Origin: GCA-2683135 sp964507445
Lineage (GTDB): Bacteria > Planctomycetota > GCA-002687715
Direction of reading: 5' to 3'
DNA: 64,000 nt
Assembly: GCA_964507445.1 (NCBI GenBank)
Contig: CAZDQF010000009.1
Span: 1 to 64,000 of the forward strand
Shown: in pieces, positions 49,682 to 57,919 of the stretch
Layout: the number at the start of each line of letters is the position of its first letter
Numbering within the stretch: the first letter of the stretch is position 1
Translations under genes and position numbers: made by a program
The notes under the pieces: generated by a model
What the model saw: the letters and a program-made list of their open reading frames with translations, nothing else
Told to the model about the DNA's origin: nothing
Databases searched by the model: none

Positions 49682-50926
49682 ATGCGTCGTCTGCTATGCC
49701 TCGCTCTCTTGGTGATCAGTGTGGCGGCGCAGCCCGCTCTCCCCGTACCTGGGGGGAGCGTGATCTTCACCGACTCCAACCCCCCGTCCGTGACCTTGTA
49801 TGACGGGAGCACCGGCTCCTCGACCGTGCTCACGTCGAGCGGCACGCTCGTCACCCCCGCAGGGGTGACCGTGGCGGCGGACAGGGACGTGATCTTCACG
49901 GATTGGCTGGGCCTCTCCATGTACCGGGTGGATCTCCTCGGCAACCTCACCACGGTGGCGACAGGGTTGCTCAACAACCCGAACCGTGTGATCGAGGACT
50001 ACAACGGGGATATCGTCTTCGCCGGCTATGCCCTGGGTTACGCCCCCAGCTCCCTCATGCGGATCGACGCGACCGCTGCTGTGACCACCGTCGCCGTCCT
50101 GGCGGGGAACCCGTTCGATGTGAAGCTCGAGCGGGCATCCGGTCTGCCCCTCGGCGACTACCTGGTGACGCTTGCCGCTTTGGGCGAGCTCATCCGCGTG
50201 GACGGGGCCGGCAACATCACGACGATCGCGACGGGGTTGGCGTTTCCTACGGGAGTGGAGGTCTTCCCCAACGGTGACTACGCCGTCGTGCTCGCGGGCA
50301 CGGACGAAATCGTCCGCATCCCCCGGGGCGGAGGCACCCCGACGGTCTGGGTACCGTCGTCCATGCTCGGCAACGTGAAGGACATCGTGGCGACCGGTGA
50401 CGGCGGTTTTCTGGTCGCCGAGGCGGGAGGCCCGTTGGGATCCCGTGTCATGCAGATCGATCCAGCCGGCAACGTCAGCCAGGTGCTGGGCAACTCCAAT
50501 TTTGGACTCCTGCAGTCCGTGACTCAGGCTGCTACCCTGGTGGCCCCGCTCAACCCGGGCACCGGCCTCAACGGCCTGTTCGGTCTCTCCATCAGCTTCC
50601 CTTCGCTCCCCAACGCTCAGTACACGACCTTCTGCTCGGGTCAGCTCTATCCAGGAATCAGCTTCCCGGGAGACATCAGGAGCACGCCCCTGAACCCCGA
50701 CCCGCTGTTCTTGCAGAGCTTCGCGGGGGGCTTCCCCGGGGTCACCACCGGGTGGGCATCGAACCTGGACGGCAGCGGTGCGGGAGTCATCACCATGGAC
50801 TTAACTCCTTTTCCCGCAGGCGCTTTTGCGGGTTCTCGAGTGCACCTGCAGGTGGCGGTCATCGACTTCACGGCGCCCCTCAACATCGGTGCCATGAGCA
50901 ACGTCGCCACCCTGCGCTTCCAGTAG
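49682..50926 (+). CDS. Secreted NHL-like propeller protein with C-terminal module, tandem copy 2
   Basis: About 414 residues from ATG 49682 (GAGAGGA upstream), with signal peptide RRLLCLALLVISVAAQ. It aligns with the preceding protein along the whole length: PALPVPGGSVIFTDSNPPSV, VIEDYNGDIVFAGYALGYAP, FPNGDYAVVLAGTDEIVRIP, and the ending MSNVATLRF. Identity is high in the propeller repeats and lower in the N-terminal third. The pair is the product of a tandem duplication; divergence shows it is not very recent. Function unknown. Confidence 0.82.
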   Translation: MRRLLCLALLVISVAAQPALPVPGGSVIFTDSNPPSVTLYDGSTGSSTVLTSSGTLVTPAGVTVAADRDVIFTDWLGLSMYRVDLLGNLTTVATGLLNNPNRVIEDYNGDIVFAGYALGYAPSSLMRIDATAAVTTVAVLAGNPFDVKLERASGLPLGDYLVTLAALGELIRVDGAGNITTIATGLAFPTGVEVFPNGDYAVVLAGTDEIVRIPRGGGTPTVWVPSSMLGNVKDIVATGDGGFLVAEAGGPLGSRVMQIDPAGNVSQVLGNSNFGLLQSVTQAATLVAPLNPGTGLNGLFGLSISFPSLPNAQYTTFCSGQLYPGISFPGDIRSTPLNPDPLFLQSFAGGFPGVTTGWASNLDGSGAGVITMDLTPFPAGAFAGSRVHLQVAVIDFTAPLNIGAMSNVATLRFQ

Positions 50927-51078
50927 GGGGGGGCGCAGCGGAATTCCCGGGGAACTGGCGAAGGATAATTCGAGTCCTCCCACGTATCCTGGATGTTGAG
51001 GAGCGGTGCTCGTCATCGCCTCCTCGGACTATTGCCTTTGAACGGGCTTTGCCCATTTGAACCCTGGAGATAGGGACC

Positions 51079-51660
51079 ATGCGATTGATCGTCATGGGTT
51101 TGTCGGCGGCGCTTCTCGTCACAGGTGTGGCAGGCGCGCAGAACGACACCACCAAGTACGAGAAGGTCTGGACCGCCACCATCATCGGCGTCGGCGGCTG
51201 AGGCGCGGCGTCGAAAGCCGCCCAGGCCCGTGAGGCCTTGGCGCAGATGGAAGGGGTCAGCGACGTGCTGGTCGACACGACGGCTCGTGCGGTCATCCGG
51301 ATGGAGGACCCCCGAGCGAAGGTGACGCAGAAGAAGCTGGACGCGGCTCTATCGTCCGTCAAGTTGCGTGCCCGCAAGATCGGCCGGAAGAAGATCCCCA
51401 CCGCTCGGTCCGAGTTCGTTCTCAAGATGGAAGGCTTTGGCTGACAGTCCACCTGCATGGTCGTCCGGCGGGCGATCGAAAAGCGCAGTGGTGTCATCGC
51501 GGCCTACCCCTTCGGCAACACCAAGACCGTCAAGGTCCTGACGTCGAAGAAGAAGCCGATCACGGAGAAGGCGATCCAGAAGATGTTCCGGAAGCACAAG
51601 ACGCTGAATCTGGTCTCCATCCAACGTCTCGACGAGGATGGCGACGCCACGGAGCAGTGA
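51079..51660 (+). CDS. Putative secreted selenoprotein with two Sec residues and tandem HMA-like domains
   Basis: From ATG 51079 (AGGGA upstream) one frame runs to TGA 51660 if TGA codons at 51199-51201 and 51442-51444 are read through, giving 193 residues. Signal peptide RLIVMGLSAALLVTGVAGA. Domain 1 (about 28-105): TATIIGVGG-U41-GAAS, then REALAQMEGVSDVLVD. Domain 2 (about 110-186): EFVLKMEGFG-U122-QSTC, then RRAIEKRSGV. Both have the beta-alpha-beta-beta-alpha-beta pattern of HMA metallochaperones, and each TGA sits where the first Cys of the GMxCxxC motif belongs; the second ligand position is Ser45 and Cys126. Each TGA is followed by a SECIS-like hairpin. Role: periplasmic metal or thiol chemistry. 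Alternative: a pseudogene with two nonsense mutations, which fits less well. Confidence 0.75.
51224..51238 (+). promoter_or_regulatory. SECIS-like hairpin after the first TGA
   Basis: AGGCC and GGCCT pair around the five-base loop CGTGA, whose second base is G. The loop begins 27 nt after TGA 51199-51201. Bacterial SECIS elements have a G among the first two loop bases and the loop roughly 16-37 nt after the UGA. The stem is only five pairs, so this one is weaker than the next. Confidence 0.5.
51459..51477 (+). promoter_or_regulatory. SECIS-like hairpin after the second TGA
   Basis: GGTCGTCC and GGGCGATC pair over eight positions (two wobbles) around a three-base loop GGC that starts with G. 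The loop begins 22 nt after TGA 51442-51444. Stem length, loop G and distance all fit the bacterial SECIS consensus. Confidence 0.65.
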
Positions 51661-51689
51661 TCCGGAATTGACCTGATCATCCGTTAGCG

Positions 51690-51724
51690 ACGAGCCGGGA
51701 TGCCCCGAGGGTATCCCGGCTCGT
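51690..51724 (+). terminator. Perfect 12-bp hairpin terminator
   Basis: ACGAGCCGGGAT and ATCCCGGCTCGT pair exactly around an 11-base loop, followed by TTCGTT. It starts 30 bp after the selenoprotein stop and should end that transcript, isolating it as a single-gene unit. Confidence 0.8.
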
Positions 51725-51805
51725 TTCGTTGTGGGGTGGAGGATCGGTCCCCTTCGAACGGCTTCCGGGCGGTGACCGGAGGAAGATGTTCGTTACCATC
51801 CGGTC

Positions 51806-52933
51806 ATGATCCGGACGTACCACGCCCCCTGCCCCCTCGGTGTCGAGGAGCCGCTGGCGGAAGAGCTGCGCCAGTTGGGCGTCCGGCAGCTCCGAGTCCG
51901 CAAGGGAGCGGTGGACTTCAGAGGCGACCGGCGGCTCGCTTACCGCGCCTGCCTGTGGGTCCGGTGTTGTATCCGGATCCAGGAGCAGCTGGCGGAGGGC
52001 CCGGTGCGAGAGGGTAAGGACCTCTACGATCTGGCCCGCAGCGTCTCCTGGGATCGCTTCACGGGACCGGATCGAACCCTCAGCGTTCATGCGAGCGGCC
52101 GGCATCCGGCGTTTCGCGATACGCGCTATCCCGCCCTCGTCATCAAGGACGCGGTGTGCGACAGCCTCAGGGATCGGACGGGCCGTCGACCGTTCGTGGA
52201 CCGCCAGAACGCTGACCTGCCCTTACGGGTCCACCTCGGGGACGGGTCAGCGCGTTTGTATCGGGACCTGGCGGGGAAGAGCCTGCACAAGCGCGGATGG
52301 CGGCCGGTGCAGGTCAAGAGCCCGCTGAACGAAGCCCTGGCGGCGGGCTTGCTGCGGCTCGCCGGGTGGGACGGAAGCACCTCGCTGCTGGACCCCATGT
52401 GCGGGTCCGGGACCTTCGTGGTGGAGGCGGCCATGATGGCCGCGGATCGTGCGCCGGGTCTCGGACGACGCTTCGCATTGGAGCGGTGGTTGGATCACGA
52501 CGCGGGGCTGTTCCGTGACCTCCGCGACGAGGCCGCCCGGCGCGCCCGATCGGAGCTGCCCTGCGAGCTGGTCGGTGCCGATCGTCACGCTGGCGCGTTG
52601 GGGTTCGCGGTCAAGGGCGCCCGTGCCGCGGGGGTGGAAGACCTGGTCCGGTTCCAGTGCGCCGACGCGGAACGGTTCACCCCTGAAGACCCGCCGGGCC
52701 TGGTGATGGTGAACCCGCCCTACGGGAAGCGTCTGGGGGAGGGGGAAGACCTTGAGAACTCGTGGCGGTCCCTCGGCACTCTGTTGCGAGAGCGCTGCCC
52801 TGGTGCGACCGCCTACATCCTGTGCGGCGAGCCTGAATTGACTCGTCACCTGGGCATGAGGGCCTCTCGCAAGCACCCGGTCAACAACGGCCCCATCTCG
52901 TGCCGGCTGCTCCGGTACGAAGTGCGCGCTTGA
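51806..52933 (+). CDS. rlmL: THUMP-domain RNA methyltransferase (RlmL/YpsC-type 23S rRNA m2G)
   Basis: A 375-residue cytoplasmic protein starting at 51806. Residues about 40-160 form a THUMP-type RNA-binding domain; HKRGWRPVQVKSPLNEALAA near 165 is the classic junction; LLDPMCGSGTFVVEAAMM near 195 is the SAM-binding motif I, and VMVNPPYGKRLGEGEDL near 300 the NPPY catalytic motif of N2-guanine methyltransferases. It should methylate a guanine of 23S rRNA, as RlmL (G2445 in E. coli) does. Length matches the single-domain YpsC form, without the RlmK half. The exact target base is not certain, so the symbol is by family. Confidence 0.85.
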   Translation: MIRTYHAPCPLGVEEPLAEELRQLGVRQLRVRKGAVDFRGDRRLAYRACLWVRCCIRIQEQLAEGPVREGKDLYDLARSVSWDRFTGPDRTLSVHASGRHPAFRDTRYPALVIKDAVCDSLRDRTGRRPFVDRQNADLPLRVHLGDGSARLYRDLAGKSLHKRGWRPVQVKSPLNEALAAGLLRLAGWDGSTSLLDPMCGSGTFVVEAAMMAADRAPGLGRRFALERWLDHDAGLFRDLRDEAARRARSELPCELVGADRHAGALGFAVKGARAAGVEDLVRFQCADAERFTPEDPPGLVMVNPPYGKRLGEGEDLENSWRSLGTLLRERCPGATAYILCGEPELTRHLGMRASRKHPVNNGPISCRLLRYEVRA

Positions 52934-53019
52934 CGACCCCCGTGATGTGTCCGCGGCGAGCGTCGTCGGCGGGCCCTCCCCAGGGCTGGGGAGTTCGTCC
53001 GCCCGCCAGACCTCGCTGG

Positions 53020-56000
53020 TTACTCCAAGACCTGCGTCTGCAAGGTCAGCAGCTCTTGGATGGGCTGGCCCTTGGGCCTGCTCACGACCACGAGCCGCGG
53101 CGTGTACGACCCGGCCTTGTTCGGCCATTGACCGACCACGGTCATGGTCTTGGTCTCGCCGGGCTCGAGGCCGTCGATGGGCAGCGGTCGCGCGGTCTTG
53201 GGGCCCGCCAGCGGTTCGACGCTCCAGCCGATCAGCGGGCCGGTGCGCCACCATCCGCCGCTCACGAACTGCGATTCACTCGTGTTCGTGACGGCCACGT
53301 CGGCGTAGAAGTACTTGCGTCGCCCCAAGCCTGTGGTGACGGGTTCGCCCAACAACCTGGCCGATAGCTTGAGCGCGTTGGCCGGCGGTCGGGGGGCAGC
53401 ATCGGCGAACTGCTCCATCCGCGCGACGAGGCTGAGGAGCTCCGGATTGCCCTCCGCCACCGCGCTGAGCCTCTCGATGCCCCGGCGTTGGTCCGCTCCT
53501 CGGTCGGTCTCCCAGCCGCCTTGTGCCAGCATCCACCAGTATGGGCCGACGAGGGGATCGTCGGCGCCTCGGAGCGGCGAGAACGAGCGGGCCGTGAGCC
53601 CGTAGTTGCTGTACTCGCAGGCCTGACGTGCGGCCTCCACGGCGTTGGCGACGGGATCGAATCGACTCATGATCGCCGCAGACGTGCGCCGCGCGAGCTC
53701 CGCGCGAGCGGCGGTGGCCACATGATCGCTGCCGATGGAACCGAGCCGCATGAGGGCAGCGTTACCGACCACCGACTTGTTCTTGAGCCCAGCCTCCAGC
53801 ATCACATCCAGCTGATGTTGACGTTGCCATTGGCGCTCCTGAGAGAACAGGAACGTGTAGCAGGGGTAGGGGTCGTCGAGGGCCGCCAGGCCGCGTACCG
53901 CAGAGCCGATCAAGCGGTCCCAGGCGAGGGCCAGGGACCCACGCAGGAGCGGCTGACCTCGGTCGTCCCCCAGGTAGGCGAGGGCCTCCGCCATCATCAC
54001 GCGTTCCTGCACGTTGGTCTTGGAGTAGATGGCGTCGATGGCGGGCAGCACGCTCCGGTCTCCATGGCGCGCACGGAACAGCGCGAGCCGTGCCAGGACC
54101 CTGCGGTTGGAGGTGCGGTCCATCTCCTTAGCCATCAACGGGAGCAACGCGGGGTCGTCCGTGAACGTGAGGAGATCGATGGCGTGGGCGCGGACGACAG
54201 AGCGATCCGGTATCCCGGGGAGCCGCTCGAGGAGTGTTGACTTGAGGGCCGTCATGGCCTCATCGCCGAATAGCACGGTGTTCACCGGTAGCCCGCTGAT
54301 GGCGGGGAGGTCGAGCATCGCGTGGGCGCGGCCGACCGCGCCCTGTAGCGTCACCATGTCCGGCGCCGCCTCGATCTGCCTGGTGGCCTCGAGGAGCTGC
54401 GCCGACAGGGTCAGGGGCTTGGGCTTCGCCGTTCCGGGAGCCGCTTCGGGGGCGCCGTCGATGCGGCGGTCCCACCCATCCAGCAGGCGGAGGAGCTGCT
54501 GGTGCTGTTCCGATTCGGGGTCGAACAGGTTGCGGGTCTCGCCCGGGTTCTTCGCCAGGTCGAAGACCTGGTACGTGTGGTGGTGGGGCTTCCAGATGAG
54601 CTTCAGGTCGCCGGAGCACACCGTACGTTCCTTGGACGGGGGGTCGTCCCGGGGTGGGGCTGGGCGTTCGGCGTAGATGCTGTCTACCCATCCTTCTGCG
54701 GAGCCGATCATGAGCGGGGTCAGGTCCCGACCCAGCCGCTTGACCGGGTCCGAGAGCCCCACGAGAGACAAGGTCGTAGGCGCCAGGTCGGAGAGTCCGG
54801 CCCACTCCTCGACTGCTTTGGGCTTCAACCCCGGGACGCGGATCATCAACGGCACGTTGATCTGGTGAGAGTAGAGGCTGCCGCCGTGCTGTCGATTGTT
54901 GTGCTCTCCGAAGGCCTCTCCGTGGTCGGAGAACAGCACGATGATGGTGCTGTCGTAGAGGCCGCGTTTCTTCAACTCGTCAAACAGCCGCCCGACCTGG
55001 ACATCGGTGTAGGCGATCTCGCTGTCGTAGGCATCGATCTGGGTGTCTCCGAACGGATGCTCCGACTTGAACTCGTACGGTGCATGCGGGTCCAGGTAGT
55101 GGAGCCAGAAGAACCACGGCTTGCCGGGGGGGCGGACTCGGTCCAGCATCAGGAGGGCTCGGTCCGTGACTTCCGGCGCCTCGATGGCCGGCCCGCGCTT
55201 GCCCGGATTGAACTCGTCGAACCCCTTCGCGAGGGGCCGGAAGACCTCGCTGTTGATCGTTCCAGCGAAGAAGGAGGTCAGCCCCATGGTGTGCCTGCCG
55301 GAGTCGCCGAGGAGGTGGGCGACGAACGTCTCGTCAGGGAATGACCCGCCGAGCCTGTGCTGCTTGTCGTATGCCGGCGACCGCCGACCGAACAGCCCCG
55401 TCATCGTGCTGGAGTAGGCCAGGGCGCTGGCTGGGGTCGGGGAGGTGGCGTTGAGGAACAGCACGCTCTCCTTGGCCAGCGCGTCGATGTTCGGCGTCGT
55501 CGGACGCTTGTAACCGTAGGCTCCCACGTGGTCCGCACGGAGCGCGTCGATGGCGAGCCAGAGCACGTTCATCTTCCTGCGTCCGGGGATGAGACCGTCC
55601 AGGGTCTGAGCGCCTGGCGATTCGACGTCGCTGACGACCCTGGCCGGGGCCCCCGAGGGCACCTCGATGGTCGGCAGGGGGAACAGCGGGTCGAGGATGA
55701 ACTTCTCGGTGGGGTTGATGGCGCGGAGCGTGTTCGGCAGCGGGCGATCGATGATGAGGCTGCGCACCCTCCGGATGCTGCTGTCATCGCGCGCGGCGCC
55801 CGCTGCGCCCAACGCGACCGCTGCGAACGTCGCGACCAGGAGCGCTCTTGGTAGCGCCTTCTCCTGCCAGCGGGGATAAGCCAGGACCAACGCCGCCGTC
55901 AGGCTCATCCATGTGCCGAGGGCGAGCTGCACCTTGATCATCGGGTAGGCGTTGAGCAGGTGGAGTCCGGCCCAGGTGCAAGCGACGGCGGTCATCACCG

Positions 56001-56451
56001 CGGCAGCTGCGGCGGCCCATCGCATGGGTCGGCGGCAGCGCAGGAGGATCGGGAAGACCAGGGCGGCCACGAGGGTCCCGACAGGCACCGCCACATAGAA
56101 CGCAGCCTTGATGAGGCCCAGCTGAGGGTGCAGACGGATCTGTGGGCCGTCGAACAAGGTCGTATTGAGGAGCAACAGCGCGGCGGCGCCGACCGCTGCA
56201 GCCGGCAGGGCGCGGGTGATCGCTCGGACGCCGCATCTTTGTGAGGCGATCACCGTGACCGCTGCGGTCAGGCCGAGAGCGAGGCCGGCGAGGGTGTTGA
56301 CGGCGAGGGTGTAGGTCAGCACGCCGACGGTGGCGGCGTTGCCGAGCGCGAGGACGCCGTCGAGCGCGGCGGCGCCCATTCCGGCGAGGACCCCGAGCAG
56401 AGATATCCCTGCTAGGGTGCTGAGCGTAGAGGTTCGCGGGGGGCTCTTCAT
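53020..56451 (-). CDS. Membrane sulfatase-like hydrolase with HEAT-like helical region
   Basis: A 1143-residue protein. Residues 1-215 carry about seven membrane helices. Residues about 294-640 form a sulfatase/alkaline-phosphatase-superfamily domain: NVLWLAIDALRADHVGAYGY (metal ligands), ATSPTPASALAYSSTMTGLF where the nucleophile motif should be, WLHYLDPHAPYEF, and VLFSDHGEAFGEHNNRQHG. The canonical CxPxR formylglycine motif is absent, so it may use Ser/Thr and act as a phosphatase or phosphotransferase. A helical HEAT-like part follows (650-1040), and then a C-terminal Ig-like domain. It is a paralog of the gene at 57920-61547, with the beta-helix gene between them. Confidence 0.85.
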   Translation of the reverse strand: MKSPPRTSTLSTLAGISLLGVLAGMGAAALDGVLALGNAATVGVLTYTLAVNTLAGLALGLTAAVTVIASQRCGVRAITRALPAAAVGAAALLLLNTTLFDGPQIRLHPQLGLIKAAFYVAVPVGTLVAALVFPILLRCRRPMRWAAAAAAVMTAVACTWAGLHLLNAYPMIKVQLALGTWMSLTAALVLAYPRWQEKALPRALLVATFAAVALGAAGAARDDSSIRRVRSLIIDRPLPNTLRAINPTEKFILDPLFPLPTIEVPSGAPARVVSDVESPGAQTLDGLIPGRRKMNVLWLAIDALRADHVGAYGYKRPTTPNIDALAKESVLFLNATSPTPASALAYSSTMTGLFGRRSPAYDKQHRLGGSFPDETFVAHLLGDSGRHTMGLTSFFAGTINSEVFRPLAKGFDEFNPGKRGPAIEAPEVTDRALLMLDRVRPPGKPWFFWLHYLDPHAPYEFKSEHPFGDTQIDAYDSEIAYTDVQVGRLFDELKKRGLYDSTIIVLFSDHGEAFGEHNNRQHGGSLYSHQINVPLMIRVPGLKPKAVEEWAGLSDLAPTTLSLVGLSDPVKRLGRDLTPLMIGSAEGWVDSIYAERPAPPRDDPPSKERTVCSGDLKLIWKPHHHTYQVFDLAKNPGETRNLFDPESEQHQQLLRLLDGWDRRIDGAPEAAPGTAKPKPLTLSAQLLEATRQIEAAPDMVTLQGAVGRAHAMLDLPAISGLPVNTVLFGDEAMTALKSTLLERLPGIPDRSVVRAHAIDLLTFTDDPALLPLMAKEMDRTSNRRVLARLALFRARHGDRSVLPAIDAIYSKTNVQERVMMAEALAYLGDDRGQPLLRGSLALAWDRLIGSAVRGLAALDDPYPCYTFLFSQERQWQRQHQLDVMLEAGLKNKSVVGNAALMRLGSIGSDHVATAARAELARRTSAAIMSRFDPVANAVEAARQACEYSNYGLTARSFSPLRGADDPLVGPYWWMLAQGGWETDRGADQRRGIERLSAVAEGNPELLSLVARMEQFADAAPRPPANALKLSARLLGEPVTTGLGRRKYFYADVAVTNTSESQFVSGGWWRTGPLIGWSVEPLAGPKTARPLPIDGLEPGETKTMTVVGQWPNKAGSYTPRLVVVSRPKGQPIQELLTLQTQVLE

Positions 56452-56467
56452 GACTTTGGGGCCGGGT

Positions 56468-57772
56468 TCACTGATCGAGCAGGGAGACGGCTATGGCGTT
56501 CGGTGCGCCGCGAGCGAGCTTGATCACGTTGCCGTCATGTCGGCATTCCTTGCCCGCCACCAAGATGCCGACGCTTTTGATCCCGGTCAGGGTGTTGCCG
56601 GTGCAGTTGATCTGCTCGCCGCGGAGCTCGATGCCGACAGCGGCCGGCGCCGAGATCACGTTGGCGCTGATGACGGAGTCTGCGCAATGGTGCATCCCGA
56701 TGGCCCGCTGACCACCCTGGATGGTGTTGCCTTGGATGACCAGGCGACGGTTGAGGTCTGCGTCCTTCATGACCTTGGTGATGTGCACCGCGATCCTGCA
56801 GTCCCGGAAGACGCTGTTCGCCAGGACGGAGTCCGTGCAGTCGTTGAACTTCACCCCGAAGCCGTTTCGGTTGAAGATGCAACCGGAGATCACGGCGTTG
56901 GTCGCGAGGTGGTCCACCTCGACACCTTCCGCTCCTATGTCGTCGAATCGACAGTCGTTGACGTGCACATCGTGCATGTTGTAGACCGTGACCGCTCGTC
57001 CGAGCAGCCGACGGAAGACACAGCGGCTGACCCTCAGGCCGCGGGTCCCGGGGAGCCGTGGCGGATCATCTCCGCGGGAGATGTAACGGTTCTGGAGGAG
57101 CAGGCCGCAGTGCATCGTGTGCCCGTGCAGTCGCTTCCCGTTGACGATGGTGTTGTGGACATCGATGTTGCCGTCGAACTCGATGTCGCTGAAGCTCAGG
57201 TCGCCGCACTCCCAGCCCTGCAGGAAGCAGATCCCGGGGAAGACCCACATGCCGGGTTCGAACGACTTGATCTGCGCGTTGGTGATCCACTCGGCGGTGA
57301 CCAGGGAGCCGTTGATCTCCTTCACTTCGAACTCGACGATGCGGTAGGCCTTGAGGTCTCCGCGGAAGACCCGGTACTGGTGGCCTACTCGGAGCAGCTC
57401 CGGCCGGTTGACCTCCAGCGTCTTGCTGGCGACCGCCGTGGTCGCGGTGATGGTGATCTGTCCGATCTCCGGCAGCGGCCGCATGCGGAACACGGTGCCG
57501 GGAGAACCGCGGAAGTGGACGTTGTGGATACGCTTGACCCGCAGGCCGCGATCGAACTGATACACGCCGGGACCGAAGTCCAGCGTCCCGCCTCCGGCGT
57601 CTGAGACTCGCTGGACCTCCTCCTCGAGCCAGGTGTCGTCGGTCCAGGTGTGGGTACTGGTGACGCCATCCGTGCGGCGGACGGTGACCGTCAGTTCTGA
57701 CGCGCGGTCTGCTGGCGTCTGCGCGATGGCAGGCATCGCCCATACCAGCGCTACGAGTATCCAACCCCTCAG
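56468..57772 (-). CDS. Secreted right-handed beta-helix protein (probable CTG start)
   Basis: The conventional ATG would be at 57736, but upstream codons continue in frame with RGWILVALVWAMPAIAQ, a good signal peptide, and the only plausible start before it is a CTG at 57772 that follows AAGGAGAGG seven bases upstream. From it the protein has about 434 residues. The body is a parallel beta-helix (pectate-lyase-like): GGTLDFGPGVYQFDRGLRVK, LRVSRCVFRRLLGRAVTVYN, GVEVDHLATNAVISGCIFNR, VIQGNTIQGGQRAIGMHHCA. No catalytic triad is obvious. It ends 16 bp before the membrane sulfatase-like gene on the same strand, so the two are probably co-transcribed. Confidence 0.78.
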   Translation of the reverse strand: MRGWILVALVWAMPAIAQTPADRASELTVTVRRTDGVTSTHTWTDDTWLEEEVQRVSDAGGGTLDFGPGVYQFDRGLRVKRIHNVHFRGSPGTVFRMRPLPEIGQITITATTAVASKTLEVNRPELLRVGHQYRVFRGDLKAYRIVEFEVKEINGSLVTAEWITNAQIKSFEPGMWVFPGICFLQGWECGDLSFSDIEFDGNIDVHNTIVNGKRLHGHTMHCGLLLQNRYISRGDDPPRLPGTRGLRVSRCVFRRLLGRAVTVYNMHDVHVNDCRFDDIGAEGVEVDHLATNAVISGCIFNRNGFGVKFNDCTDSVLANSVFRDCRIAVHITKVMKDADLNRRLVIQGNTIQGGQRAIGMHHCADSVISANVISAPAAVGIELRGEQINCTGNTLTGIKSVGILVAGKECRHDGNVIKLARGAPNAIAVSLLDQ

Positions 57773-57829
57773 CGTCCCTCTCCTTGCATGCTTGGTTCAG
57801 ACCCCCATGAGTATCGTCCCGATGGCTTC

Positions 57830-57841
57830 TTAACCTGTTAA
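57830..57841. promoter_or_regulatory. A+T-rich palindrome TTAACCTGTTAA
   Basis: A perfect 12-base palindrome with arms TTAAC/GTTAA lies in the 147-bp gap between divergent genes (beta-helix and membrane sulfatase-like), within a locally A+T-rich stretch that also has a flanking repeat (CTTCTTA and TAAGAAG). A shared operator or promoter region is plausible. Confidence 0.4.
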
Positions 57842-57919
57842 CATATAAGAAGGTGCGTGATTGTGCGACCGGCCGTCAAGACGCGTGGCGGCGAGACCTG
57901 AAGGTAGACTTCCACCGTT

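Noticed and set aside
51199..51444. Two separate short genes instead of one selenoprotein
   Set aside because: The pieces after each TGA have no ribosome sites of their own, and domain boundaries place each TGA inside a domain at the metal-ligand position.
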